The notes under the pieces were generated by a model. The model was not told the origin of the DNA and did no database searches. It saw only the letters and a program-made list of their open reading frames with translations. The translations under genes were made by a program, and so were the position numbers. A stretch of 64,000 nt of DNA from Girardinichthys multiradiatus (Eukaryota; Chordata; Actinopteri; Cyprinodontiformes; Goodeidae): positions 41,806,147 through 41,870,146 of the forward strand of contig NC_061797.1 in assembly GCF_021462225.1 (NCBI RefSeq). The letters are read 5' to 3'. Below are positions 36,921 to 47,338 of the stretch, one piece after another; positions within the stretch are counted from its first letter, which is position 1, and each line of letters starts with the position of its first letter.

Positions 36921-37267
36921 TTAGACTCAGCCTTTTAAAAAGGCAACTAACATGAATAACACTGTAATCTCTACAGGACATTTTCAATAGAAACATAAGA
37001 TAACATAAGCACCTAACATATATAGCCTACACAGACATAAGCACAGTACTTCCGCCCTCCGCCTCTCTGCCTGCTCAGACGCTTTTCTCCTAAGCTCCCT
37101 GTTTGCTTGCATTCTTTTACTCCTAACTTTTTATCTCTTAGCCAAAATTATGGAACTATTGGGCTAAAACATCTTCTTACTCCCAAGGATTATTATTATT
37201 ATTTTATCTTTTTATTTTTTTTATAGGAGTTTGATGTTTTTATAATTGAACTCGAAAGCAGGACAAG
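36921..37267. other. Possible 5' UTR of the L2-type LINE
   Basis: The stretch lies between the minisatellite and the LINE ORF1. The part at 37040-37110 is C/T-rich ('cttccgccctccgcctctct') and could be the LINE's internal promoter or 5' leader. The exact LINE 5' end is unresolved. Confidence 0.4.
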
Positions 37268-38660
37268 TTGACGCCAGCTAATCAGCACAAAATGCCTCCC
37301 TTCACCACAGAGGACTTTGACAAACCTTTACAGAAATTGGCTGTTTTGGAGATGAAAATCCATCGACTAGAAGTGAATGTGGTGGTGAATATGGGGTACA
37401 GCGATGATTCAACTTTGCCTGTGATCCCAAACAGTGACAGCCAGCTCAACAACTCAGCCAGCAATCAGAACACTGAGAATAAACCTACCGGCAGACCCCC
37501 CTGGCATGTTTTGGGGGCATGCCCAAAAAATCAAGGTGGACGACTCACTGTAAGATCTCAGCAATTAAATAAATTAGAATGGCCAGAATTACAGAGAAAT
37601 GCCCGTTTTCCCTGGAAAAGGAGACTTCAACAGTGAGCTGCTGTAACAACAACTGATAGGAGTGAGACAGCTGGAAATAATGGAATTGCCCTCCAAAACA
37701 GATTTGCTCCACTACAGAATGAAAACCAGGAAAATGATCCATCTTCTGAGATCAATAAAAGGTTTGAGAACAACCTTCATTCTAAACAGTCTTCTCCTAA
37801 ATTGCCAGAGAAAAAGCGTCCCACCACACCAAGAACCCTAATAGTGGGCAACACAGCTGTGGATGGGATTAAAAACTTCTGCAACAAGAAAAACACAGAA
37901 GGTATGATTGGTACCAGTAACGTGGTCTCTGATATCACAGAGAATATTCTCGCAATCACAGAAATGCACCCGTCTCTAGAAAACCTTATTATACACTGTG
38001 GAGCCATGGATGACGTGGCTAAGAAAAAATCAGAAAGACTGAAGGAGGATTTCACTCGTCTTCTGAATATTGTTGGAGGTCTCAATATCAAGGTGTTTCT
38101 CAGCGGACTATTTGCACCAATGTTCTGTGGAGATTAGGTTTTTTCCAGACTCCTGATGATTAGTAAGTGGTTGAAAAAAACATGTGCCACCACACCTGTT
38201 AACTTCATCGACAACTTTAATATTTTTTGGGAAAAAATACAACTCTTCAAGCAAGATGGTTTCTGTTTGAACAAGCCAGGAGCCAGACGTTTTACATCTA
38301 ATCTCTTCTATTCTGTAAATAATCCGCCAGCAGCTTCGACCTTCAGCAGAGAACATGGAGTATCAACAACAATGATAACGGTGCCTCCAACAGCTCCAGC
38401 AGAAACAATCGGCCAGTTGGCTGAGAAAGAGAGGTCATCACAAAAGGTCTCCCCGTCGAAATCCACAGGAGAAGAGGACCCCCCCATTATACCCCCATCC
38501 CCCCAAACCCAGACCCAAACCCAGACCGACACCCCCGGTAAACCCCCCTCACCCCAGACCCCGACCCAGACCGCACAGAACTCTCCCATCTCCCCAATGA
38601 GCCCGCTTTTTGCTTTACTGAATTCTGATAACATGAAAGGAGCTCTTTAAATCAGGACCC
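37268..38660 (+). pseudogene. L2-type LINE ORF1 with esterase-like domain, broken
   Basis: ORF1 proteins of this LINE group bind RNA and carry an SGNH-hydrolase-like domain. Here the frame starts near 37268 (MTPANQHKMPPF). It has an N-terminal charged helical segment (LQKLAVLEMKIHRLEVNVVV), a stop near 37634, and then the esterase-like part at 37802-38320. The first block reads LIVGNTAV where a Gly-Asp-Ser would be expected, and the last block reads DGFCLNKPGARR where Asp-x-x-His is expected. Both catalytic positions therefore look altered. A Pro/Thr/Gln-rich tail (38470-38640) follows with short CCCAGACC-type repeats. Stops and frameshifts show that it is inactive. Confidence 0.75.
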
Positions 38661-38780
38661 AAATGGCTCTGACCTCTTCTCCATTAAACACCCCCCGTGG
38701 CTGAGGCCTTGCTACCGAACCAACATCTTCCAAATGCTGCAGACCTCCACCACCTCCTAATGACTTCATTACTGACCACG

Positions 38781-38785
38781 ATCTT
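38781..38785. repeat. Target-site duplication of the provirus, left copy (atctt)
   Basis: The five bases atctt immediately before the left LTR are repeated exactly at 45760-45764, immediately after the right LTR. Confidence 0.9.
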
Positions 38786-39301
38786 TGTCAGGTTTAAACA
38801 ACCTAACAATACGTATAACAACACAAAAAGAAGAGAGAGACAAAGTATTAGTTATTTTACTCGCTTTGCGAGGAGAGACAGTCAGAGATGTGTTCAGTTA
38901 CAAGTCTCCCAACTGCTCTGAAACCCATCTAACCGCTCCCTCTTTTTATTGTCTTTTGGGGGTCCCTAGTTTACAAAAACATTAATCTCTAAAGGATGGG
39001 AAAACAACAGCTGCATCGTAAATAAGTCATAAACAGCTTTATCCATTAACAACACATTTCCACAGTCCTCTTTCAGCTTCCAGGGTCAGTTGTGCCTTTT
39101 GTTCAGTGCAATCAGCCTCTCTTTATGACCTCCTCAACTGGACTGCTTCCTTCTCTGCTAACTCAGCTCCATTTACGATCTTTGCCTGCAGACAACTCAT
39201 CAGATCATTTACTCACACACATCTTAAATGATTATAAGATCAAATGGTTAAAATAAAGAATAGGAGGAAAATAAGACAAACTTTATTCAATTATTCCAAC
39301 A
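38786..39301 (-). repeat. 3' LTR of the provirus (516 bp)
   Basis: On minus it begins TGTTGGAATAATTGAATAAA and ends CCTGACA. It starts directly after the polypurine tract. It is the complete copy; the other LTR lacks about 335 bp of the interior. Confidence 0.92.
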
Positions 39302-39315
39302 TTTCCCCCCTGTTT
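39302..39315 (-). promoter_or_regulatory. Polypurine tract (plus-strand primer site) of the provirus
   Basis: On minus the sequence is aaacaggggggaaa, directly adjoining the TGTTGG start of the 3' LTR. This is the expected position and composition for a retroviral polypurine tract. Confidence 0.9.
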
Positions 39316-39430
39316 GTCGTATTTGCTCACATTCTCATATCACGTAAACAGCCAATTCTCTCAAATTTTTAACTGTAAGATTATCTTCATGAGTACAAAG
39401 ACAATTATACTCAGAGGTACTTACTGACAT

Positions 39431-41191
39431 TTAAATCACAGAATCATATAGAAATGGATCTGCGTACAGGTCAGAAAAGTGGTCAGTCCCATCCTCGTCA
39501 TCTTCATCATCCTGATGTTTAAATAACGGATAGAGTTGTGTAACTCTGTTTTCCATAGGAGAAATAGCTGTGGTGATAAGACGGTTAAACAGAGAACAAA
39601 GGCAGGGAATACAACAACTTCCACACAATGTCAAAATTGTGGCAAACACTGCAAAGGAAATTATTACTCATGATACTAAACTTTTATACTTCCCAAACAT
39701 ATCCAGCCAGGAGTCCCACATCGAGGCGTCTACTCCAGAATGCTCCTTCATTTTGCCATTTAGAGATCTCAAACCTTCTATGGCTTTCATTTGGCTGCCA
39801 TCAGCCAGCAGCAGTGTTGTTAGGTGTGAATGTGCAACATTTTTCTCCAAAAATAGCACAAACTTCTCCTTCTTCAGCTAACAACATGTCCAAAGCAATT
39901 CTATTCTGGAATGCTATCAGGGAAGTTGAAGCCAATTAGTCATGGACAGTTCAAACCCGCTTTGTGTCCAATTTCCTAGTTTTTGTACATTGTAATGGAT
40001 ATAATTGATCCTGTCTACGTTTCTGTTCAACGTACACCACCAACAGATACTTAATTCAAATCCTGCAGCTACTTGATCAGTTAATTTATATTCATCTATA
40101 GCATCTATGTATGTAGAGTCTCCCTCAGTCTGCCAAGCTGCTTCTCTGCACTTCCTATCACACCAATCATGTGGATTTAACACTAAATAGTCCATCTGTT
40201 ACTTCATCTACTAACATAGGATATAACCATAAAGTAATTAGAGCACAGAGTCCTGTTACTTTTGAAGGTAATCAATCAAACAACCTGTCGTCACCACACC
40301 ACCAAATGTCTCCTCTAGAGACTGGTTTAAAACACTTATTTACTTTTACAATTGTAATACACCATACTGCAATGAGATTTCCCAATTTATTACCTCTCTC
40401 TGTCATATTTATACATGTATAGTTTCCAGTGGTGACTCATTTATGGAAAACTGATTTATCCTTATCTGCTCTAATTACAGGAAAAACAGAATCCTTGTGC
40501 TAACACATTTCATTAGGATTAGTTTGATTCATTACTTCCATCACACAGGGTTGTGGTATCACAGCTGGAATTATTTGTAATAAAAGCCTGGAACCCAAAC
40601 ACACAACACAATCTCTTTTAGTCATGTTAGCAGCTTGCTCTACCATCAATAACCAGTTATTATTTGTTCCTGATACTCCTGTAATAACCTGGAACTAGTC
40701 ATCTGTGGTTAAGTTTCCTAACATAATTTTCACTCTCTTCGCTCTGTTACCTGGATTGCATTATCAGCTTTATGGAGCTTAAACAACTTCTTTTGATGAC
40801 AAGCATAAGCAGTGGTGCACCACTCTGGTGTCCAATTATTTCCTTCATCAGCTACCATCATGGACCATGAGGTGTCTCTTCTATCATTTGTTAAGTACCA
40901 TTTATAACTTCTATAATCCTGTCCTTTCCTTCCTCGTTTGGTCAAGCTAATGAGTGGGATCAGCACCACAGCTGTGGTTTTAGATTTAACGCACACTTGA
41001 ATGACATAAGTATAAGAAGTTTGTTTAGTGCACATAGTTAGGTTATCTTGCCTACCTTGACTTAACGCTACTTGTTTCATGCAGATGTTGTTACATTCTA
41101 ATTCATCTTGACTGGTTCCCAGAAATACCAGAAAAATAAAAATCAATATAAGAAAAAAAATAAATACACAGCATCGGAATTGCTCAACCAT
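39431..41191 (-). pseudogene. env-like remnant of the provirus
   Basis: An envelope precursor frame starts near 41191 with a hydrophobic leader or anchor-like segment (about residues 7-27) and a Cys-rich surface-unit-like stretch to 40730. Further pieces continue to 39917. The transmembrane part is recognised by a CX6CC motif at 39834-39860 and, downstream, by a Cys-rich hydrophobic anchor (near 39560-39650) and a short acidic cytoplasmic tail ending at 39431. Several stops and frameshifts separate these pieces, so no envelope protein can be made. Confidence 0.75.
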
Positions 41192-41329
41192 CTAAAAATC
41201 ATTTTGGCTGAAATTTTGACTCCTCTAAGTGGTTCCAGTGTCTTAATTGTCTTCACTGACTTTCGGATCTCTCCAGACTCTAAATGTCTGGGTCCACCCT
41301 ATTATCAGTCTGTAAATCACTTCCCCTGA

Positions 41330-43680
41330 CGGAGCTTTCAACCGAAATGATCTTTTTACAATGTGTAAGGTGAATCCAGGTTCATCTCTCAGTTATTTTA
41401 CTGCCCCGGCAGTGGTTAATAATAACTAATATGGATCCTCCCACTTAGGTGAATACCAATGCTTCTCCTTTATACTCCTTATTAACACCCAGTCTCCTGG
41501 TTCCACTAGTTAGTTTTCCTGCTGGGAAATAGAACATTCCTCATTAGTTTAAATTTGTTTCTGTTGCTTTTCTAACATACTTCTCATATAATCAGCTAGG
41601 TTGACTTCTTCATCTAACTCCCACTTATTTTTGAACTGTGGTAATCTGTATGGTCTTCCAAATAACGTTTCATAGGGTGTTAGCCCTGAGGTGCTTGTAA
41701 TGTTTAGTTGGAAATAGTTCTATCCGTTTAGAAAATGCATCTATAATGACTAAAACAGAACTTTTTCCCTTCACTGTGGTTTAACTCAATAAAATCCATA
41801 TGAATTGTTTGAAAAGGGTATCTTAGTTTTGAAAATTGTCCCCTTCGTGGTCTTAAATTCCCTTGTGGATTATGTTTTACACATCCTAAACATGTTTTAC
41901 AAAAAATGTTTTTTTAATAAGAATTTTAGAATTTAATCAATATGTTATATAATATTAATATATCTATTCCTCCCTGTTGAGACATTGTGAAACACGATGG
42001 CTCAAATATTGCTGCCCATTTATATAGGTTCTTTGGTAGGACAGGTTTATTATCTGGTCAAATATAGATTTCTTCTTTTAATCCAGCTCCATGTTTTTTC
42101 CACATTGCTATCTCCTGTAGTGGGCTTTATTGTTGCATCTTTTCTAACACTATATGCATTGTCACCAATGCATATCCTGTTTGTGTCTTCTCCCTCTCAT
42201 CTTTTTAGAGAAATCATTCACATAAACTATTTTGTGATCCTGCAAATCACTTCAAATTCTTTTTTTTTCCTAATTCTGCAGTATCAATGCTGAAACTGCA
42301 TGGGAAACTCTTAAGGTTAAAAGGTGAAACAACACTATTGTAGCACTGCAACTGTCATTTTAGGCTGCAATTACAGCTCTCACATAATATGGTTGCACAC
42401 ACGCAACACTATCTAGTTTTGAAAAGAAACAGGCTATTATTTTCATTTAATCTCCATGTTGTTGAATCAGAACTGAAGTCATAAAATGTCCCTTGCAATC
42501 TACCATCTGAACAAACGGTTTAACTTGTTTTATGTTGGTAAATGCTTCTTCAGCTTCTACACTCCATCTTAGTTCAGACGTCATTTTCAGCTCTTCCTCA
42601 TACATTAGTTTGTTTAATGGAGCTACTATTTCTGCATAATATGGCACCCAGTTTCTACAATAATTAGTTAGTCCAAAGGAAGGACATCATTTGCTTTTTT
42701 GTTACTGGTTTTAGAACTTGTAATATTGCAGTCTTTCTTTCTTCTACAATTGTGCATCCCCCTGCGCTAAGATTGTGGCCTAGGTATTTAACCTCATTTT
42801 TACACAACTGAAGTGTCTTTTACTGACTTCGTGTCCCTCTTCTGCTAAATGTTTTTACAATGCTATGGTGTCACTTTTACAGGTCTCCTCATCAGGAGAG
42901 GCTAATAGCACATCATCAACATATAATCAACTCTGACTACCTCCTGGAGGGTCAAACTTGGCCATACTTGCACTCATTACCTGAAAGTATATAGTTGGAC
43001 TTTCACAGTAACCTTGAGGTAGTCTGGTATAAGTATATCTTTGTCCCTCAAAGGTAAATGCAAACCAGAACTGCCTATCTTTCCTGTTGATGGAGCTTGT
43101 TTTTTAACTGGAAAAATGGGGGTGTTACATGGTGAATTCTCGCATTTTATTATCACCCCTGCAGTTATTAAATCCTTTATTACTGGTTTTATTCCTTCAC
43201 GAGCATCATATTTCAAAGGGTATTGTTTAACTCTGGGCCTGTATTCTGTTTTTGCTCTAATCTGAACAGGTAATGCTCCTTTACTAAAACCCACATCAGT
43301 AGTGTCTTTTGACCATAACTTATCAGGGACTTCATTCAAAACCTGTTCCTCCAGTTCAGTAAGGAATATTTCTCATTATTGTTTTGTATGCAAATGTATC
43401 CCTTCTTACACTATCACTATCTAAAATAATAATTTTGATTTCTGTATTCATTATTGTTGCAAACCAGTCTGTGGCATCTTTTCCCTTCTACACTATTCTT
43501 CTTCTATCCTGCCACTTGAGTTCTTTATCCTTGAATAAACATGTGTGTGGAGGTGTCCACTTTTTGCAGAGCTTCTTAGTGTCTTCCGCTAACAACTTCA
43601 GCAACTGACGTACTCTTCCTATCTGTATAAACACAAGTTACCATAACTTTTGTAGGGGTTACTTTAGTTAATGCTATCTA
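41330..43680 (-). pseudogene. pol-like remnant of the provirus (RT, RNase H region, integrase)
   Basis: Read on minus. The RT N-terminal part is at 43339-42977, with the conserved Asn-Thr-Pro-x-x-Pro-Val-Lys-Lys block. The catalytic YVDD box is at 42912-42923. The connection region, with a segment from YAEIVAPLNKL, is at 42650-42450. The integrase is at about 41900-41640: a Cys-x2-Cys zinc-binding remnant and then HMDFIEL, which contains the first catalytic Asp. A C-terminal integrase segment with target-proximal LTPYETLFGR lies near 41690. Many stops and frameshifts occur. The stretch around 42000-42440 is poorly recognisable. Confidence 0.8.
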
Positions 43681-45550
43681 GGGAGAGAAGGTCCTGGAAA
43701 CTTAAGAGGATATCCTGCCCCTGTGTTTTTGATTTTTTGTTTTCATTGGTATCTGAGGTACTAGGAACAATTTCACTTGTTTTCTGTCCTAGTCATGCTA
43801 AATCATTATTTTCTCTTATCAGGACAGTCTCTGGCCATATGTCCCTCTCTCCCACAACACCAACATCCTGAGGTGTTTTTTCTATAATTTGCTCTGCTCT
43901 TCTCCTTCTCTTCCTCTGCTGTTTTGATAATAAATCTGCTCTTTCCCTTCTTCTTTTTGCTGAGAAAAGGTGTTGCCTACTTTTTTTTTTTGTTTTTTAT
44001 CCTTCATAACTTTTCTCTGCATGGAGGGCATGATTTACATAGTCTTCTAGATTTGCTGTGGGGAATCCTATAAAATGTCTCCTACCCAGGTATTAATTGC
44101 ATCCCTGGAACCAGCATGTAGTGCATTTTTTAACTGCTGTTAATAAGCTCCTTGTTTGTCTTCATCTTCTTGTAGACCACTATGTATTTTAAACACTTTT
44201 GTCAGTCTAATCCTATATTCTTCAAAAGGTCATTCCTCTTTTTGTTTCACTCTGGCTATTAAAAAGAGTAAAATATTTTCTAAGGTTACACAGAAAGAAA
44301 CCATGTCATGCCATAAACCTCCGTGACAAGCTGTATCAACAGCTTTCAGCGTCTCAAAACAAATAATAATAAAACATAAACACAAATAAAACATACATGA
44401 GGTACAGCCATGGTGGGGATGGATTTATTCACCAAAGGGACTCATTTTAGCCCATCCAATCCTGTCAAACCTCATCAGATCTTTGGTACAAAACCAAAAC
44501 TTTCCACCTGCTCTTTTTACTCCCCTTCTTCTGTCCTGCTGTTCTACTTTGTAAATCCATCAAAAATTACTTCTCAGCCCTCTGACATTTTCTGCTTTCC
44601 ACAAAAACGTCCATTCTTGTCTCCTGCATCACATCTCTCTCTTTTTAGTTACTTTTAAGCAATAATCTACATCCTCATAACCTTCTTTGTCCATTTTTCT
44701 TAAATCACGTTTACTTTTAATGTACTTTTAATTATTGCATCCTATAGATCAATTAATTTTTTAGAGTTTAAACGACCATCATAATGATATGTGGTTATCC
44801 ATTTATCTAAATATTTAATTTTAATATTTTAATTTGATCCTGTGCTTCCATAAATTTCCAATCTTTACATTATTATTCATTTTTAGTTTATTTTACTCAC
44901 CCCTTTTCACATTTCTTTTATTTAAATTTGGTCCAGCATATAAATACCTAGGGTATTCTAAATACTGGATTATTCTGCTCAGTAGGGTGACAGAAAAATC
45001 TCTGTTTGTGGTAATTCTCACTTCAACTCTTCCGAGTGGAGAATTCTTGCCTTTGCATCCACAAAAGTTAGTCACTTTCGATCCTACTGCTTTGGTATGA
45101 GGCAAAACCTAGTGGTTTAAATCCTCCATTCATTTCTCACATGCACACATTTAAACGCGGATTTTTCTTAGTATTTTCTGTTGTTGTTTAAAATACTTCT
45201 TAACACTCAAAGGACTCCGCCGTCCTGGATCACGGAATTTTCAGTATTTTCCCTTAATACTTTAAGCAGAACTCCGGCACACTGCTGTTACCTGTTAGTG
45301 CCTAGGTTTACAGGGTTTGTTTCTTATTTCACGCAATGACCCCCAGTCATTCGTCACACTTTTGTTTTAAATCCAGATTCACTCACCACTTTGTCCTCTC
45401 CTCTCTCTCAGAGTTCCATCAGCCGTCAGATCCCAGCAGGCGGGCCGAAATCCAGTCCCGGAAAGGGTCTGTGTGTCTCCCTGTTGAAGACAGCCGTGCG
45501 CACGGTCTTTTCCTGGAGTCTACCGACCCGCTGGAACCATCAGGCGTAGT
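43680..45550 (-). pseudogene. gag-like remnant of the provirus
   Basis: A zinc knuckle C-x2-C-x4-H-x4-C is encoded on minus at 43865-43824 (CWCCGREGHMARDC). Upstream in the gene, at 44270-44030, there is a capsid-like stretch with the FEEYRIRLTKVFK segment, interrupted by stops. Further upstream (to 45550) lie a poorly preserved matrix region and the leader. The order knuckle-then-pol fits a retroviral gag end. Confidence 0.7.
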
Positions 45551-45552
45551 TG

Positions 45553-45572
45553 GAATCCGGCTCGAAGGACTA
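45553..45572 (-). promoter_or_regulatory. Primer-binding site matching tRNA-Tyr
   Basis: The plus strand here reads gaatccggctcgaaggacta. It matches the 3' end of vertebrate tRNA-Tyr including CCA at 18 of 20 positions, so the minus strand is complementary to that tRNA. It lies 6 bp from the LTR end, slightly further than the usual 0-5 bp. Confidence 0.8.
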
Positions 45573-45578
45573 AATTAA

Positions 45579-45759
45579 TGTCAGGTTTAAACCACCTAAC
45601 AATACGTATAACAACACAAAAAGAAGAGAGAGACAAAGTATTAGTTATTTTACTCGCTTTGCGAGGAGAAACGGTCAGAGATGTGTTCAGTTACAAGTCT
45701 CCCAACCGCTCTGAAACCCAGGAAGAAAATAAGACAAACTTTATTCAATTATTCCAACA
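45579..45759 (-). repeat. 5' LTR of the provirus, internally deleted (181 bp)
   Basis: The 142 bp at 45579-45720 match 38786-38927 with four differences, and the 39 bp at 45721-45759 match 39263-39301 with one difference. The 335 bp between (38928-39262 of the other LTR) are absent. Confidence 0.92.
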
Positions 45760-45764
45760 ATCTT
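45760..45764. repeat. Target-site duplication of the provirus, right copy (atctt)
   Basis: Exact copy of 38781-38785 at the other provirus end. Confidence 0.9.
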
Positions 45765-45886
45765 GATGTTATGTTTTTAACAGAAACATGATTACATGAA
45801 TTTAATGAAGCTCCTATTCTGATAGAGTCGATGCCTCCGAACCACAATTTTCTTTGTGAGAGCAGACAGCAAAGAAAGGTAGAGGG

Positions 45887-47338
45887 GTGGCCACTTTGTT
45901 TAAAGATTTATTAGAGTGTAAAAAAGTATTTCTGGGCAAATTTGACTCTTTTGAATATTTGGCTCTCTGGGTAAAGAGCCCTGTCCGAACCATGTTCTTG
46001 AATATTTACAGGCCTCCTAAGTCCAAAACAAACTTTTTCAGTGATTTTAATGAGCTTTTATCTGTGATATGTGTTGATTATGACTGTTTAATTATTGTGG
46101 GAGACTTCAACATTCACATGGACAAACCTGAAGACAAAAGTGCAATAGATCTATGTGACACTCTTAGAAATTTTGGTTTGACTCAACATGTTAAACAGCA
46201 AACGCACAAACAGGGACATATTTTGGACTTGATCATCACTAAGGGTCTAAACATTTCCAAGGTGTCTGTAACTGATGTTGCCCTATCTCACCACTTTTCT
46301 GTTATTTTTGAAAGCATCTTCTGCAATGACTCAGTTTGCCAAAGAGACATGATAAGAAAACGCATCTTTAAGGACGGTGCTGCTGAAACCTTTAACCAGA
46401 TTTACTCTTTTACCTCCACTTTGCCCTGTAACACTGTAGATGAGCTGGTAGATAACTTTCATTCTAAAATCTCAGACATCATTGATTCAATTGCTCCAAT
46501 TGAAGTGAAAGTCGTTTCTGGGAAGAAACTCCAGAGAAGTGCTCCATCAGTCAGAAGTGAAAAAAAGGAGTGTCGAAAAGCTGAACGCAGGTGGCGAAAG
46601 ACTGGACTCCAAGTTCACTATATTATCTATAAAGAGAGACTATACAGATATAACCTACAACTGAAAAATGCAAGAGAATCTTTCTTTTCTGAGATCATCA
46701 GCAAAAACATAAACAATCCTCGTGCATTATTTGCCACGGTCGACAGGTTAACAAACCCTCCTGTAACTGTAGCATCTGAACTCCACTCTACCAGGGCCTG
46801 CAATGAATTTGCTAAATTCTTTACTGAAATAACCCAAAAGATCAGAGAGGCAGTCAGCACATCCGCATCAACTCCAGTACCAATGTTGTCTCCAACTAGA
46901 ACCGATTTTGACAAAATTTCCCAATTTCACCAAATAAACTGCAAAATCTTAGAAGAAATCGTACAGCAACTAAGCTCTTCTTCCTGCTGTCTCGATCTTT
47001 TACCCACAGCTTTCCTTAAGAAAGCTTTGCCTGTAATAACATCTGATTTAACTCAAATAATAAACACGTCCCTTTTGTCAGGTGTTTTCTCCCAGGCCCT
47101 AAAAACAGCAATTATCAAACCTCTATTGAAAAAGAGCAACTTGGACAAGCTGCTACTACAGAACTACAGGCCTATATCAAACCTCCCCTTCATCAGTAAG
47201 ATTATTGAAAAAGCTGTGTTTCAGCAGTTAAACAACTTCCTAACAACGACCAACCGCTTCGATGTCTTCCAGTCAGGCTTCCTGCTCACCACAGTACAGA
47301 GACTGCTCTTATCAAGGTGTTCAATGACATCTGTATAA
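45887..47338 (+). pseudogene. L2-type LINE ORF2, longest open part
   Basis: 483 codons remain open, from MATLFKDLL in the endonuclease to just after the QSGFL segment of the reverse transcriptase. A frameshift in the [16 protein letters not shown] region ends it. The next frame (47317-47619) carries the RT core, and further pieces are at 47883-48170 and 48207-48494. The protein would nick target DNA and copy its RNA if intact. Here the stops, the frameshifts and the altered catalytic residues make it inactive. Confidence 0.88.

Larger units (their letters stand above)
37250..38785 (+). mobile_element. L2-type LINE, 5' part (interrupted by the provirus)
   Basis: This part contains ORF1 and the first codons of the endonuclease of ORF2. 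Just before the provirus, at 38765-38785, the ORF2 frame reads F-I-T-D-H-D-L. It resumes at 45760 after the 5-bp duplication as L-D-V-M-F-L-T-E-T, which is the start of an apurinic-type endonuclease domain. The two LINE parts therefore belong to one insertion of about 4.4 kb that was split later. Confidence 0.88.
38786..45759 (-). mobile_element. Endogenous retrovirus (class I, gamma/epsilon-like), 6.97 kb, defective
   Basis: The provirus lies on minus, in the order 5' LTR (45579-45759), primer-binding site, gag remnant, pol remnant, env remnant, polypurine tract, 3' LTR (38786-39301). The LTRs start TG and end CA and are flanked by a perfect 5-bp duplication. Gag-type, reverse transcriptase, integrase and envelope-type motifs are all recognisable, and all are broken by stops or frameshifts. 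The single CX2CX4HX4C knuckle, the YVDD box and the CX6CC motif in the envelope transmembrane part together point to a gammaretrovirus- or epsilonretrovirus-like lineage. The element is a fossil with no intact gene. Confidence 0.93.

Noticed and set aside
38308..38634. 108-codon minus-strand open frame rich in Gly/Val/Trp
   Set aside because: It is the antisense of the Pro/Thr/Gln-rich repeat tail of LINE ORF1.
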